NCBI GenBank assembly: GCA_945860265.1
Contig: CAMAQF010000030.1
Location: 1-44,611 of the forward strand
Source of the DNA: Emticicia agri
Lineage (GTDB): Bacteria > Bacteroidota > Bacteroidia > Cytophagales > Spirosomataceae
Length of the DNA stretch: 44,611 nucleotides
Reading direction: 5' to 3'
The notes below the pieces were generated by a model, which saw only the letters and a list, made by a program, of their open reading frames with translations, did not search any database and was not told the DNA's origin. The position numbers were made by a program, and so were the translations under genes. Position 1 is the first letter of the stretch. The number at the start of each line of letters is the position of its first letter. Below are positions 25,610 to 34,034 of this stretch, piece by piece.

Positions 25610-26210
25610 GCTTAATTTCACTACGAAATGTAAGGCGATGAAAGGGCGTAAAACCATACTCTTTTATCGCTTTTTTGTGGAATGGCGTTGGATAACCCGC
25701 ATTTAACTCCCAACGATAATGCGGAAATTCGGAAGCTAATTTTGCCATTAAATCATCACGATACGTTTTTGCCAAAATTGAGGCTGCGGCAATAGACAAA
25801 AACTTCGTATCACCTTTCACAATGCACGTATGCAGAATTAGTGGATAAGGCGTAAAACGATTGCCGTCTATCAATAAATGTTCGGGGAGAAGATTTAGAC
25901 CATCAACCGCTCGGTGCATTGCCAAGAAACTCGCTTTCAAAATATTTATTTTATCAATTTCTTCGTTTGAAGCTTCCGCAACGGCAAATGCAATGGCATC
26001 ACGCTCGATTTCAACCCTCAGCTTTTCTCTTTGATGGTGATTCAGTTGCTTAGAATCATTGAGCCAGTTGTGGGTATAATTTTTAGGCAAAATCACGGCC
26101 GCGGCCACCACTGGACCAGCTAAACATCCTCGACCTGCTTCATCAAGTCCAGCCTCTATGGCATCAATATTATAATACGATTGGAGCAAATTAATAAGTG
26201 ACGCGGTCAA
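25581..26210 (-). CDS. rnhB: Ribonuclease HII
   Basis: A 209-residue protein. The four acidic residues are in place: D23 and E24 ([12 protein letters not shown]), D115 (LIDGN) and D152 (AKTYRDD). The [21 protein letters not shown] region is typical. It cuts RNA in RNA-DNA hybrids and single misincorporated ribonucleotides. No ATG exists near the N-terminus, so the start is the TTG at 26210. It lies 51 nt downstream of the MATE gene and probably shares its transcript. The last ten codons overlap the convergent isomerase gene. Confidence 0.94.
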   Translation of the reverse strand: MTASLINLLQSYYNIDAIEAGLDEAGRGCLAGPVVAAAVILPKNYTHNWLNDSKQLNHHQREKLRVEIERDAIAFAVAEASNEEIDKINILKASFLAMHRAVDGLNLLPEHLLIDGNRFTPYPLILHTCIVKGDTKFLSIAAASILAKTYRDDLMAKLASEFPHYRWELNAGYPTPFHKKAIKEYGFTPFHRLTFRSEIKPKTSIPSSK

Positions 26211-26261
26211 CCGTGCGATTTTGTGCGATTTTAAATGAGTGAATGAAAGAATAATTTTGGG

Positions 26262-27614
26262 CTACTCCAATTTCATTTTTTTTATTAAATAATAAAAACG
26301 TGCTGTGAGTAAAACAGCAGAAACCGTCAAGCCAGCCAAAAGCCCATACCAAATTCCGATTGCATCCATATTTAGATTAAAAGCAAGCAAATAACCCAAA
26401 GGTAACGAAATAAACCAATAGGCAAACATCGTAATCCAGGTCGGAATATTTACATCAGAAATTCCACGCAAAATACCCAATGAAACCACTTGAATACCAT
26501 CTGATAATTGAAAAATAGCAGCTACAATCATTAATCGCATGGCAATTGCAATCACCTCATTATCAGCAATATACAGTTTAACAAGAAAACGATTAAAAAT
26601 TAAAATGATTAACATCATGACAGTCATGAAAATTATTACTAAAAGCAAAGCAACATTACCCGAAAATCTAATTTTACGCACGTCTTTTAGTCCACGTCCC
26701 TCCCCAACTCTAATCCCACCTGCAATACCCAAACCTGAGGCCATCATGTAAGTTGTGGAAGCCACATTAATGGCAATTTGATGAGCCGCCAATTGGTTTT
26801 CGCCAAGCCAACCCATCATGAGTATAGCTAGTGAAAAAGCGGCGATTTCAAAGAAAAACTGAAGTCCACTCGGCACACCAATTTTAAAAATCATTGACAC
26901 TAAATCATTGGTTTTTAGCGATTTATACTTTGTTTGAAGGTATTTATTGAAAGCTTTTGTATTGAATAAATAAGTCAAAAGTGCCAACATCATCAAGATT
27001 CGAGTGATAAGCGTTGAAGTCGCCGAACCAATTAAACCCATTTTCGGAAAACCTAAATGGCCATTTATCAGAACAATGTTAAAAATTAGGTTGAAAACTA
27101 AACCAAAAACCGTAATCATCATCGCCACATAGGTGCGAGAAAGGCCATCAGAAAGTTGTTTAGCCGCAGCAAAAACAAACATAAAAACATTTGAAGCAAT
27201 AATAATTGCCATAAAAGCGGGAGCTTGGGCATTGATTTCGGGTGATTGTTGAAAAATCTCGAAATAATTAATACAAACAAAACCAATCAAACCTAAAAGT
27301 AAGCTAAACCAAAGCGAAACCTTGATTCCAGCCCTAAAAAGTCGATTGATTTCAAGAACATTACGCTCGGCTTTTGCCTTAGAAATCAGCGGTGCAACCA
27401 CCGAAAGTCCGCCAATACCAATAGAAGCAATTAAAAAAGACATAGAATTTGCAATTCCAGCCGACCCAAGTCCAATTTTTCCAATGTATCGCCCTACCAT
27501 GATATTATCTGTTACCCCCATCAAGATTACCCCTAACTGGGCAATAACAATCGGTAAGGCCAGCAAAAAAGTTTTCTTTATTTCTTCTTGGTAGTGTTGG
27601 GAAAAAATCGGCAT
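26262..27614 (-). CDS. MATE-family efflux transporter
   Basis: A 450-residue protein from the ATG at 27614 (MPIFSQHYQEEIKKT); a longer frame to 27668 adds an unlikely 18 residues. Twelve predicted helices in two similar halves, with the family's LALPIVIAQLGVILMGVTDNIMVGR start and the second-half counterpart KIGVPSGLQFFFEIAAF; also GIRVGEGRG. NorM-like members export cationic drugs in exchange for Na+ or H+. It is the first gene of a likely two-gene unit with rnhB. Confidence 0.92.
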   Translation of the reverse strand: MPIFSQHYQEEIKKTFLLALPIVIAQLGVILMGVTDNIMVGRYIGKIGLGSAGIANSMSFLIASIGIGGLSVVAPLISKAKAERNVLEINRLFRAGIKVSLWFSLLLGLIGFVCINYFEIFQQSPEINAQAPAFMAIIIASNVFMFVFAAAKQLSDGLSRTYVAMMITVFGLVFNLIFNIVLINGHLGFPKMGLIGSATSTLITRILMMLALLTYLFNTKAFNKYLQTKYKSLKTNDLVSMIFKIGVPSGLQFFFEIAAFSLAILMMGWLGENQLAAHQIAINVASTTYMMASGLGIAGGIRVGEGRGLKDVRKIRFSGNVALLLVIIFMTVMMLIILIFNRFLVKLYIADNEVIAIAMRLMIVAAIFQLSDGIQVVSLGILRGISDVNIPTWITMFAYWFISLPLGYLLAFNLNMDAIGIWYGLLAGLTVSAVLLTARFYYLIKKMKLE

Positions 27615-27686
27615 AAAATTTTCTATAAGGTGTATAGTTGACAACAAAGGTCGTATAATTTTAATCAAAACTTAGCATAGTATTAT

Positions 27687-27694
27687 TAACTTTG
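27687..27694 (+). promoter_or_regulatory. Probable -7 promoter element of the lipoprotein gene at 27717
   Basis: TAACTTTG matches TAnnTTTG exactly and lies 22 nt before the ATG. No TTG or TTTG at the right distance upstream was found, so only half of the promoter is supported. Confidence 0.4.
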
Positions 27695-27716
27695 TACATA
27701 ATATTGCACTTTTTCA

Positions 27717-28496
27717 ATGAAAAAACTACACTTGCTTACGTTTATCGCTTGTATCTTGCTCAACGCTTGTAATATCCCAAAACAAGAAAATCAAGCCCCA
27801 ACTAACCTCGACGGACATTGGCTAAACCGAGAATATTTGGATGCTCTCGAAGCATCACATTCGCCCAAAAATGTGGCAGAGAATTATACTTTTTATGCAA
27901 CCGAACTGATTTATGACCATACAAAAGGCGATTCAATGATGGTTTTTAATGGGCAAGCCGAATTTACAAATTTGCCAATGGAACGCCGAGGCGATACCCT
28001 CAGCTTGAAACTTAACCAAGACAACCAAACAGATATTGTTTATACCACAAGTACTAAAACTTTAATTATTACTGATAAAAAACTCAATCGTGTTTTCCGA
28101 TTCATCCGTGCTGATAGTAGCTTGATTGACAAAAGTTATACGCCAAAAGTTGCCTTTCCTTCAGCCGTCAATAAAGCTACTTTTGAAGGAAAATGGGACA
28201 TTTATGAAAACCTTTCAACTCAAAAATCAGGCGAGTTTAGCAGATTCGGAACAATTAAAGGTTGGGATAAATATGAAAACTACACCGTTTGTGTAAACGG
28301 AGATTGTGTGGCCAATGAAGATGGTGATGTGATTTTCTTAGGTTCACAAGATAAATCAGATATGTATGGATTCCAATCAAAAGGAGATTCTATAACGATT
28401 TTCGAACTAAACCAAATCAACGATGCCGACGAAAAACCAATGTATAATCAAGGTAAACCGTTGATTTTGTTGAAGAAAAGCAAAACGCCAAAATAG
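27717..28496 (+). CDS. Lipoprotein of unknown function
   Basis: A 259-residue protein with lipobox LLNAC (C18). The mature part contains two beta-rich halves, each opening with a GxW motif (LDGHWLNREYLDAL at about 32, FEGKWDIYENL at about 156), which suggests two related beta-barrel or lipocalin-like modules. Two Cys (YTVCVNGDCV) could form a disulfide. I do not recognise the family. Monocistronic, ending in front of a strong palindrome shared with the convergent kup. Confidence 0.75.
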   Translation: MKKLHLLTFIACILLNACNIPKQENQAPTNLDGHWLNREYLDALEASHSPKNVAENYTFYATELIYDHTKGDSMMVFNGQAEFTNLPMERRGDTLSLKLNQDNQTDIVYTTSTKTLIITDKKLNRVFRFIRADSSLIDKSYTPKVAFPSAVNKATFEGKWDIYENLSTQKSGEFSRFGTIKGWDKYENYTVCVNGDCVANEDGDVIFLGSQDKSDMYGFQSKGDSITIFELNQINDADEKPMYNQGKPLILLKKSKTPK

Positions 28497-28620
28497 CCCA
28501 CGACCCTAAATTGGTAACTTCTGGTTCTCAGATTTTACAAATAAAAAATTAGTATTACAAATTATAAATAGGCTTTATTCTGTAGTTCAGTTTTGTAAGC
28601 TATTATGTCAATTCATTGCA

Positions 28621-28670
28621 AGCATTATTTAAAAAAAGTATTTTTTATAAGACTTTTTTTAAATAATGCT
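28621..28670. terminator. Bidirectional terminator, perfect 19-bp palindrome
   Basis: Bases 28621-28639 and 28652-28670 are perfect reverse complements (AGCATTATTTAAAAAAAGT) around a 12-nt loop. A and T runs inside both arms let it end transcripts from either side: the lipoprotein gene (plus) and kup (minus, stop at 28688). Confidence 0.75.
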
Positions 28671-28687
28671 GTTTATAATGTTGTCAA

Positions 28688-30628
28688 TCAATCTTCTCTT
28701 TCTAAAGTAATATTATCAATTGGACGAAGAATCAATGGCACTTTCTCGACCTTTACGTTACTTGTATCAAGGCCAAACCATTTATCTTCTGAGCTTGTAA
28801 AGCCCTTTATAAAGAAATAGGCTTCCATCGTTATGCGTTCCCAAAACGGAAGATTGTTTTCATTAGATAAATATCTTTCCAAAACTATAAAACGGAAATC
28901 GCCAGTTACATTTTGTCTGTTCAGAGATTCGTATCGACTTCTAATGTCAACTTCCTTGCGTTTTACCATTTCTTCAATCACCTTTCTGAAATAGAGATTA
29001 ATTTTTTGTTCAACCCTAAAGCCTAATTTAAAATTTACCTTAATTACATCATCTGGCTCGATGATATTTACCTTATATTTCATTGTGTAAGGTTCATCAG
29101 TAATGTCAACGTGGATAAACCAATAAATATCTGCACGTTTTGGTCGTTTCTCAAAAATCGAATACATTACCTTCGATTCGATGTCTGAAACCCGGTGTGC
29201 ATTACTCATGTAAACCAGGTGTGTAGCGTATTTTTGAATAGATTCATCATTACTTAATTCTTTCAAGCCATCAATGTATTTATCTAATTTTACAAATTCT
29301 GTTAAACGATTTTTTATAATATTAGAACGATACCAAATAATCATTACCAACGCAATAACCGAAGCAATAACTACCGATACCCAACCGCCATGCATAAATT
29401 TTAGCATATTTGCTGCCAAAAAAGCTCCTTCTATTCCAACATAAACAACCAAAAAAGCAATAATCCAAATCTTATTAAAGCGGTGTGAATAAAGGTAATA
29501 TGCCGCTAAGATTGTAGTCATCAACATAGTAAGGGTAATGGCCAAACCATAAGCCGCCTCCATATTTGAAGACTCTTTGAAGTAAAGCACCACACCCACA
29601 CATCCTGCCCAAAGTAGCCAGTTAACACTACGTATATAAAGTTGACCTTTGTGGTCAGAAGGGTATTTTAAACGAACTTTTGGCCAAAAAGTAAGGCGAA
29701 TCGCCTCCGAAATAAGCGTGTAAGAACCCGTAATCAAGGCTTGGCTGGCAATGATAGTAGCCATGGTTGCGATACCAATTCCTATCAACAAAAACCAATC
29801 GGGCATTAATTGAAAAAAAGGTTTACGACCATCCAGATATTGTCCTTGCCTAGAAATAGCCCAAACACCTTGCCCAAAATAATTTAGAAGTAAACATATT
29901 TTCACAAAAATCCAGCTAATTCTGATATTGCCACGCCCGCAATGACCTAAATCTGAGTAAAGTGCTTCTGCTCCAGTAGTACACAAAAATACGGCACCCA
30001 ATAGCCAAAAGCCGTCATGGTGAAAAAATAACAGGCGATAAGCATGGTAAGGATTAATGGCCGATAATATAAGGGGGTTTTTAACGATTTGCAGAATACC
30101 CAAAATAGCCAACATAGAAAACCAAATAAGCATAATTGGCCCAAAAGCTTTTCCAACGATGTTTGTTCCAAAAGCCTGTACCAAAAATATGACGGTTATT
30201 ATGCTAATAATAATTGGTATTGTTTCTATTTCTGGATAAACCAATTGCAAACCTTCGATAGCTGAAGCAACCGAAATCGGTGGCGTAATTATTCCATCGG
30301 CAAGCAAAGCACTACCACCAATAATAGCTGGAACAACTAACCATTTTGCGTGTCTTCTGACAAGGGCATAAAGTGCAAATATTCCTCCTTCACCGTTATT
30401 ATCGGCTCTTAAAACCAAAATAACGTATTTAAGAGTGGTTTGTAAGGTAAGCGTCCAGAAAATAAGTGATAACGAACCAAATACAATTTCATCATCAATT
30501 TTTTCTTTGCCAATAATTGCCTGCATTACATAGAGTGGAGAAGTTCCGATGTCTCCAAAAATAATACCCAGTGTTATAAGCAATCCAGCGGCTGTAACCT
30601 TATCAAGGTTTTTGTGATTTTGGCTCAT
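28688..30628 (-). CDS. kup: KUP/HAK/KT-family potassium uptake protein
   Basis: A 646-residue protein with about 12 transmembrane helices in the first 430 residues. The family signature GIIFGDIGTSPLYV is at residues 22-35; NGEGGIFALYAL and ADGIITPPISV follow. The soluble C-terminal domain (about 450-646) is complete. It imports K+ together with protons. It has its own promoter (30660-30688) and a terminator shared with the convergent lipoprotein gene. Confidence 0.94.
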   Translation of the reverse strand: MSQNHKNLDKVTAAGLLITLGIIFGDIGTSPLYVMQAIIGKEKIDDEIVFGSLSLIFWTLTLQTTLKYVILVLRADNNGEGGIFALYALVRRHAKWLVVPAIIGGSALLADGIITPPISVASAIEGLQLVYPEIETIPIIISIITVIFLVQAFGTNIVGKAFGPIMLIWFSMLAILGILQIVKNPLILSAINPYHAYRLLFFHHDGFWLLGAVFLCTTGAEALYSDLGHCGRGNIRISWIFVKICLLLNYFGQGVWAISRQGQYLDGRKPFFQLMPDWFLLIGIGIATMATIIASQALITGSYTLISEAIRLTFWPKVRLKYPSDHKGQLYIRSVNWLLWAGCVGVVLYFKESSNMEAAYGLAITLTMLMTTILAAYYLYSHRFNKIWIIAFLVVYVGIEGAFLAANMLKFMHGGWVSVVIASVIALVMIIWYRSNIIKNRLTEFVKLDKYIDGLKELSNDESIQKYATHLVYMSNAHRVSDIESKVMYSIFEKRPKRADIYWFIHVDITDEPYTMKYKVNIIEPDDVIKVNFKLGFRVEQKINLYFRKVIEEMVKRKEVDIRSRYESLNRQNVTGDFRFIVLERYLSNENNLPFWERITMEAYFFIKGFTSSEDKWFGLDTSNVKVEKVPLILRPIDNITLERED

Positions 30629-30973
30629 TAATTTTAAGGATATTTAATAAAAAAGTGTGCAAATTTAGTGGTTTATAGTAAACGGCAATGTTTAATTAGC
30701 GTTTTTTTATCCGCCATCTTTCTTAAAAAGTGGGCAGAAAACGGATTTTCCTGAAATAATTTTAAAAAAACTATTTAAAATACTAATTAAATGTTTTTGA
30801 AATTAGGCATAGTTAATACAACTAAATGAATATTGGCCGCAACAAAGAGAGAATGTCTCTAATTATAATTTGAGACGGCTCAAATCATCTTTTGCAACGA
30901 CCCGCATTTTATTTTACCCCAAATTTGTGATATCAAATGGCAACGAAGCGTTTGGCAAAAAAAATTTATAAAC
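30629..30973. other. Divergent intergenic region upstream of kup
   Basis: 345 nt between kup and a small lipoprotein gene. It holds the kup promoter at 30660-30688. Beyond that it is AT-rich, without a coding frame, a clear hairpin or an RNA gene that I can recognise. No good promoter match was found for the plus-strand gene. Confidence 0.5.
30660..30688 (-). promoter_or_regulatory. Bacteroidota-type promoter of kup
   Basis: On the minus strand: TTG (30688-30686), 18-nt spacer, TAAATTTG (30667-30660), a full match to TAnnTTTG. The kup ATG lies about 32 nt downstream. Confidence 0.6.
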
Positions 30974-31327
30974 ATGAAAAAGCTAATTTTACTTATTATA
31001 GTAATCAATCTATTTTCTACGTCTTGCCGTAGTCTGGGTTCAACCACCTATATCAAAGGCAATGATGCTTTTATTTTAGGTAACAATAAACATGGAGCGT
31101 TTTCGGTAAGATTAAAAAATGCTTCAAAAAATAATCTAGAACTTTGGAGAACGCCAATTGATGGTGGTCAGCATTCACCAGTTACAGTAAAGCCAAATGA
31201 AACAGTAAAGTTGAATGTAGAAAAAAATACGGCATTAAAAATAGAAAATAAAACTAATGAGCAAGCAACTGTTGAACTTTTGGTAAAAGGAAATATTGGT
31301 CTTTCGATGGGTTATAAAAACCAATAA
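30974..31327 (+). CDS. Small lipoprotein-like secreted protein of unknown function
   Basis: A 117-residue protein with a signal sequence ending FSTSC (C18, a weak lipobox). The mature part is a short beta-rich domain (AFSVRLKNASKNNLELWRTP, then a Thr/Val/Lys-rich stretch). No family is recognised. The first 22 nt around its start codon are identical to those of the DUF2807 gene 494 nt downstream. Confidence 0.7.
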   Translation: MKKLILLIIVINLFSTSCRSLGSTTYIKGNDAFILGNNKHGAFSVRLKNASKNNLELWRTPIDGGQHSPVTVKPNETVKLNVEKNTALKIENKTNEQATVELLVKGNIGLSMGYKNQ

Positions 31328-31467
31328 ATACCTAGAAAAAGTAAATGAGACGAGACGGTTTGCTTTAAAAAAATGGTGAAACTAAATACAAGTCAATATT
31401 CAAAAAGAAACAGTCGAACAACAGGTAATTTTATTTAATTTTCAAAAATATAACAATCATAAAAAAC

Positions 31468-32145
31468 ATGAAAAAGCTAATTTTATTCATCCTTGTGTTT
31501 AATATATTTTACAACATCAGTTTAGCCCAAAAAGGGCCATTAAGAGGCACTGGAAAACTTATTTCTCGAACTTTCGATTTCAAAGACTTCGATAAAGTTT
31601 CATTTGAAGATTTTGACGGAAAAATTGAAGTAGAAATCGGCAAACCATTTTCGATAAAAGTCGATATCGACGAAAACTTAGAATCAAGATTAGAAGTAAA
31701 AAAAGACAATAACGAAGGTCTGTTAACTATTCGTTTGGCAGGAAATTATAGCGGAAAACTATATTTGGAAGATACCCACATCAAAATCAAAGTAACCATG
31801 CCCGAAGCATCGCTTATTCAGCACCGAGGAAATACCAATGTGCATATTACGGGTGTTTTAGGACGTTATTTTAGGCTTGATAATGATGGAAATGGTAATG
31901 TTTTGTTACAAGGAAGCATCGACGAACTTGACATCAAGAAAAATGGAAATGGTAATGTAAATGCCCAAAAGCTTATTGCCAAAACCGCAAAAGTAAAAAG
32001 CTACGGAAATGGCAATGTATCAGTAAATTCTCAAATTTCACTCGTTGCTCATGGTACTGGCAACAATAGCGTAATACAATTTGGTCAAGGCAAAATCGAC
32101 CCAATGTCAGGTATTATTGGTAATGGAGAAGTGCGAAAAATGTAA
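31468..32145 (+). CDS. DUF2807 (head GIN) domain secreted protein
   Basis: A 225-residue protein with a signal peptide (cleavage near SLAQ-K). It has the DUF2807 pattern: FKDFDKVSFEDFDGKIEVEIG at the front, then a right-handed beta-helix-like series with repeated NGNGNV turns (about residues 135-190). Such proteins are common, secreted and of unknown function in Bacteroidota. The 7TM-AraC regulator starts 52 nt after its stop and may be co-transcribed. Confidence 0.85.
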   Translation: MKKLILFILVFNIFYNISLAQKGPLRGTGKLISRTFDFKDFDKVSFEDFDGKIEVEIGKPFSIKVDIDENLESRLEVKKDNNEGLLTIRLAGNYSGKLYLEDTHIKIKVTMPEASLIQHRGNTNVHITGVLGRYFRLDNDGNGNVLLQGSIDELDIKKNGNGNVNAQKLIAKTAKVKSYGNGNVSVNSQISLVAHGTGNNSVIQFGQGKIDPMSGIIGNGEVRKM

Positions 32146-32197
32146 ATCTAACAAAGAAGAAGTTAAATTATTTTACAAAAAGAACATCCTCTGAAAA

Positions 32198-33322
32198 ATG
32201 TCAATATACACCACTCCGCTACAATTTGGTTATTTTTTGGCTTTACTTTTTGCCATTTTGCTTTGGTACAGAGGTTGGCAAGAAGAGCGTCTTTCTGATA
32301 AACTTTTGGGTTGGGTAATGTACTTTTTGGCAATGGAAATCCAAGATTATACCTTCGGCTTTGCGGGAATAAATATTTTGTGGGAAAAATTTGATGGCTT
32401 CCCTCGGTCCTGTACTTTGGCATTTGCCCCAACTATTTATTTTTATCTAAAAGCTCAAATAAACAGAGATTTTCGTTTTAAGCCGCTTTATTTCCTGCAT
32501 TATTTGCCATATTTCATCTATTTCATTATCAACTTTGTAGCTTTCTTGCAGGGAAATAAAGCCGTAAATAGCTTTAGAAGTTCAACGCTTTCCAATTATT
32601 TGGGCTGGCTCGAAACAATGGCGATTTGTACTTCATACGTCTATTATTTCTATCAATCGCTTCGAATTTATAAAGAATATCGCATTTGGACAGAAACACA
32701 ATTCTCTAATATTGAAACAATTAGCTTTGTTTGGATACGAAATTTTATTTATCTGATAATTGCGGGAGAAGTATTCAAATGGGCTTGGAGCCTTGCCGAT
32801 AAACTGCTCGGTGATTTGCCTTTCGAGCAAGATTGGTGGTGGCATTTGTTCACAGTTTTGATTATCTGCTACGTTGGTATCAAAGGATATGCACAGCATC
32901 AACCTTTACGTTTGGTATATAGTTCAAAGAATAAATTAGGAGAAGAAATTCTAACTACAACTACCACGAGTGAGCCAAAAGAGAATAACTTTGAAGAGTT
33001 AAGGGCAAAAATAGAAAATTCGATGCTTCAAGAAAAACTTTACCTCGAACCCGAACTTTCGTTGAGCGATTTAGCTCAGAAACTAAAAACCAATACTTCG
33101 GTGCTTTCAGCGGCGATAAATTCAAATTTTGGTAAAAATTTCAACGATTTTGTGAACGAATACCGAGTTAAAGAGTTTAAAAAACAAATAAAACTTCCAA
33201 AAAATCAAAACTTTACGATTTTGGCGGTAGCTTTTGAATGTGGATTTAATTCAAAAGCTACCTTCAATCGAGCATTTAAGAAATTTACGGGTCAATCTCC
33301 CAGCCGATTTGAAGAAGTTTAA
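32198..33322 (+). CDS. AraC-family regulator with an N-terminal seven-helix membrane domain
   Basis: A 374-residue protein. Residues 1-235 hold about seven hydrophobic helices; residues 270-374 form the AraC-type DNA-binding domain (LSLSDLAQKLKTNTSVLSAAI as the first HTH, FTILAVAFECGFNSKATFNRAF as the second, ending TGQSPSRFEE). Membrane-bound AraC regulators of this design are typical of Bacteroidota and presumably couple a membrane signal to transcription. The target is unknown; the upstream DUF2807 gene is an obvious candidate partner. Confidence 0.9.
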   Translation: MSIYTTPLQFGYFLALLFAILLWYRGWQEERLSDKLLGWVMYFLAMEIQDYTFGFAGINILWEKFDGFPRSCTLAFAPTIYFYLKAQINRDFRFKPLYFLHYLPYFIYFIINFVAFLQGNKAVNSFRSSTLSNYLGWLETMAICTSYVYYFYQSLRIYKEYRIWTETQFSNIETISFVWIRNFIYLIIAGEVFKWAWSLADKLLGDLPFEQDWWWHLFTVLIICYVGIKGYAQHQPLRLVYSSKNKLGEEILTTTTTSEPKENNFEELRAKIENSMLQEKLYLEPELSLSDLAQKLKTNTSVLSAAINSNFGKNFNDFVNEYRVKEFKKQIKLPKNQNFTILAVAFECGFNSKATFNRAFKKFTGQSPSRFEEV

Positions 33323-33418
33323 AACATAAAGGGCCAATCTATAAATAATGCATTAGACAATCCATTGCAATTCTATTAACTTCACCAAAGCTACATTTTT
33401 GAATTTTTTGACATAAGA

Positions 33419-33451
33419 TTTGACTTATTTCGAGAAAATCTTGTAGCTTTG
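33419..33451 (+). promoter_or_regulatory. Bacteroidota-type promoter of the small secreted protein gene
   Basis: TTTG (33419-33422), 21-nt spacer, TAGCTTTG (33444-33451). Only 10 nt separate the -7 box from the ATG at 33462, so the message would have a leader of a few bases or none. Confidence 0.65.
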
Positions 33452-33461
33452 CGTTCATTAA

Positions 33462-33824
33462 ATGAAAAATTACTCCTACATATCACGTGCATTTGGACTT
33501 TTGATGTTCATGATGGTGATGCTGACGAGCGTTTTCGGCAAGCAGCTACCTCAACAAAAACACGATAAGCCCAATAAAACAAAGCAAGAGAAGTCTGACA
33601 AAAAGCAGCAATCTGAAAACCAGTCAGTTGTTAGCGAGTTGTCGTTGGAAGTGGTTGTACCTAGCCATGCGTTCGACTTCAACCACGAAGCCCTCATTTT
33701 ACCTACTCCGCAAGTTATTTTTCTAAATATCGAAAAAAAGGCTAAAGTTTTCATCAAGTCTATTTTCATACTTTCTTATTTCGAGAATCTCTACGAGCAT
33801 TTTATTGCTCCTAACGCCCCATAA
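33462..33824 (+). CDS. Small secreted protein of unknown function
   Basis: A 120-residue protein. A Met-rich hydrophobic signal (residues 10-26, LLMFMMVMLTSVFG) is followed by a Lys/Gln-rich charged stretch (27-55) and a hydrophobic C-terminal part (IFLNIEKKAKVFIKSIFILSYFENLYEHF). No family is recognised. The promoter lies very close to the start codon. The N-terminal position would be different if one of the later ATGs (residues 15-20) were used, but the full signal argues for the first. Confidence 0.65.
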   Translation: MKNYSYISRAFGLLMFMMVMLTSVFGKQLPQQKHDKPNKTKQEKSDKKQQSENQSVVSELSLEVVVPSHAFDFNHEALILPTPQVIFLNIEKKAKVFIKSIFILSYFENLYEHFIAPNAP

Positions 33825-34004
33825 TAGTCTTCAATTTTCAGTAAACATTCTTTCAGTTTATTGGTTTGCTTTTTTTGTCTAAAAGCGATTATTTATCAAG
33901 CAGTATTTTGCTCGCAATCGTATGTGGACAATTCAATTTGTGTATTCTAAAAATCATGTTTTTAATTTGACCCTCAAAACATGAAAAATAACTTATAAAA
34001 AGTT

Positions 34005-34025
34005 CCCCCGCTGGGGGTTAGGGGG
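34005..34025. repeat. C5/G5/G5 hairpin motif, possible dispersed intergenic repeat
   Basis: CCCCCGCTGGGGG followed by TTA and a second GGGGG. The C-run can pair with either G-run. Such G/C islands stand out in this AT-rich DNA, and I recall similar motifs repeated between genes in other Bacteroidota. It ends 9 nt before the secDF start codon. Confidence 0.45.
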
Positions 34026-34034
34026 CTTTAAGAT

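Noticed and set aside
28605-28820. 71-codon plus-strand frame
   Set aside because: Covers the palindromic terminator and the 3' end of kup; shadow frame.
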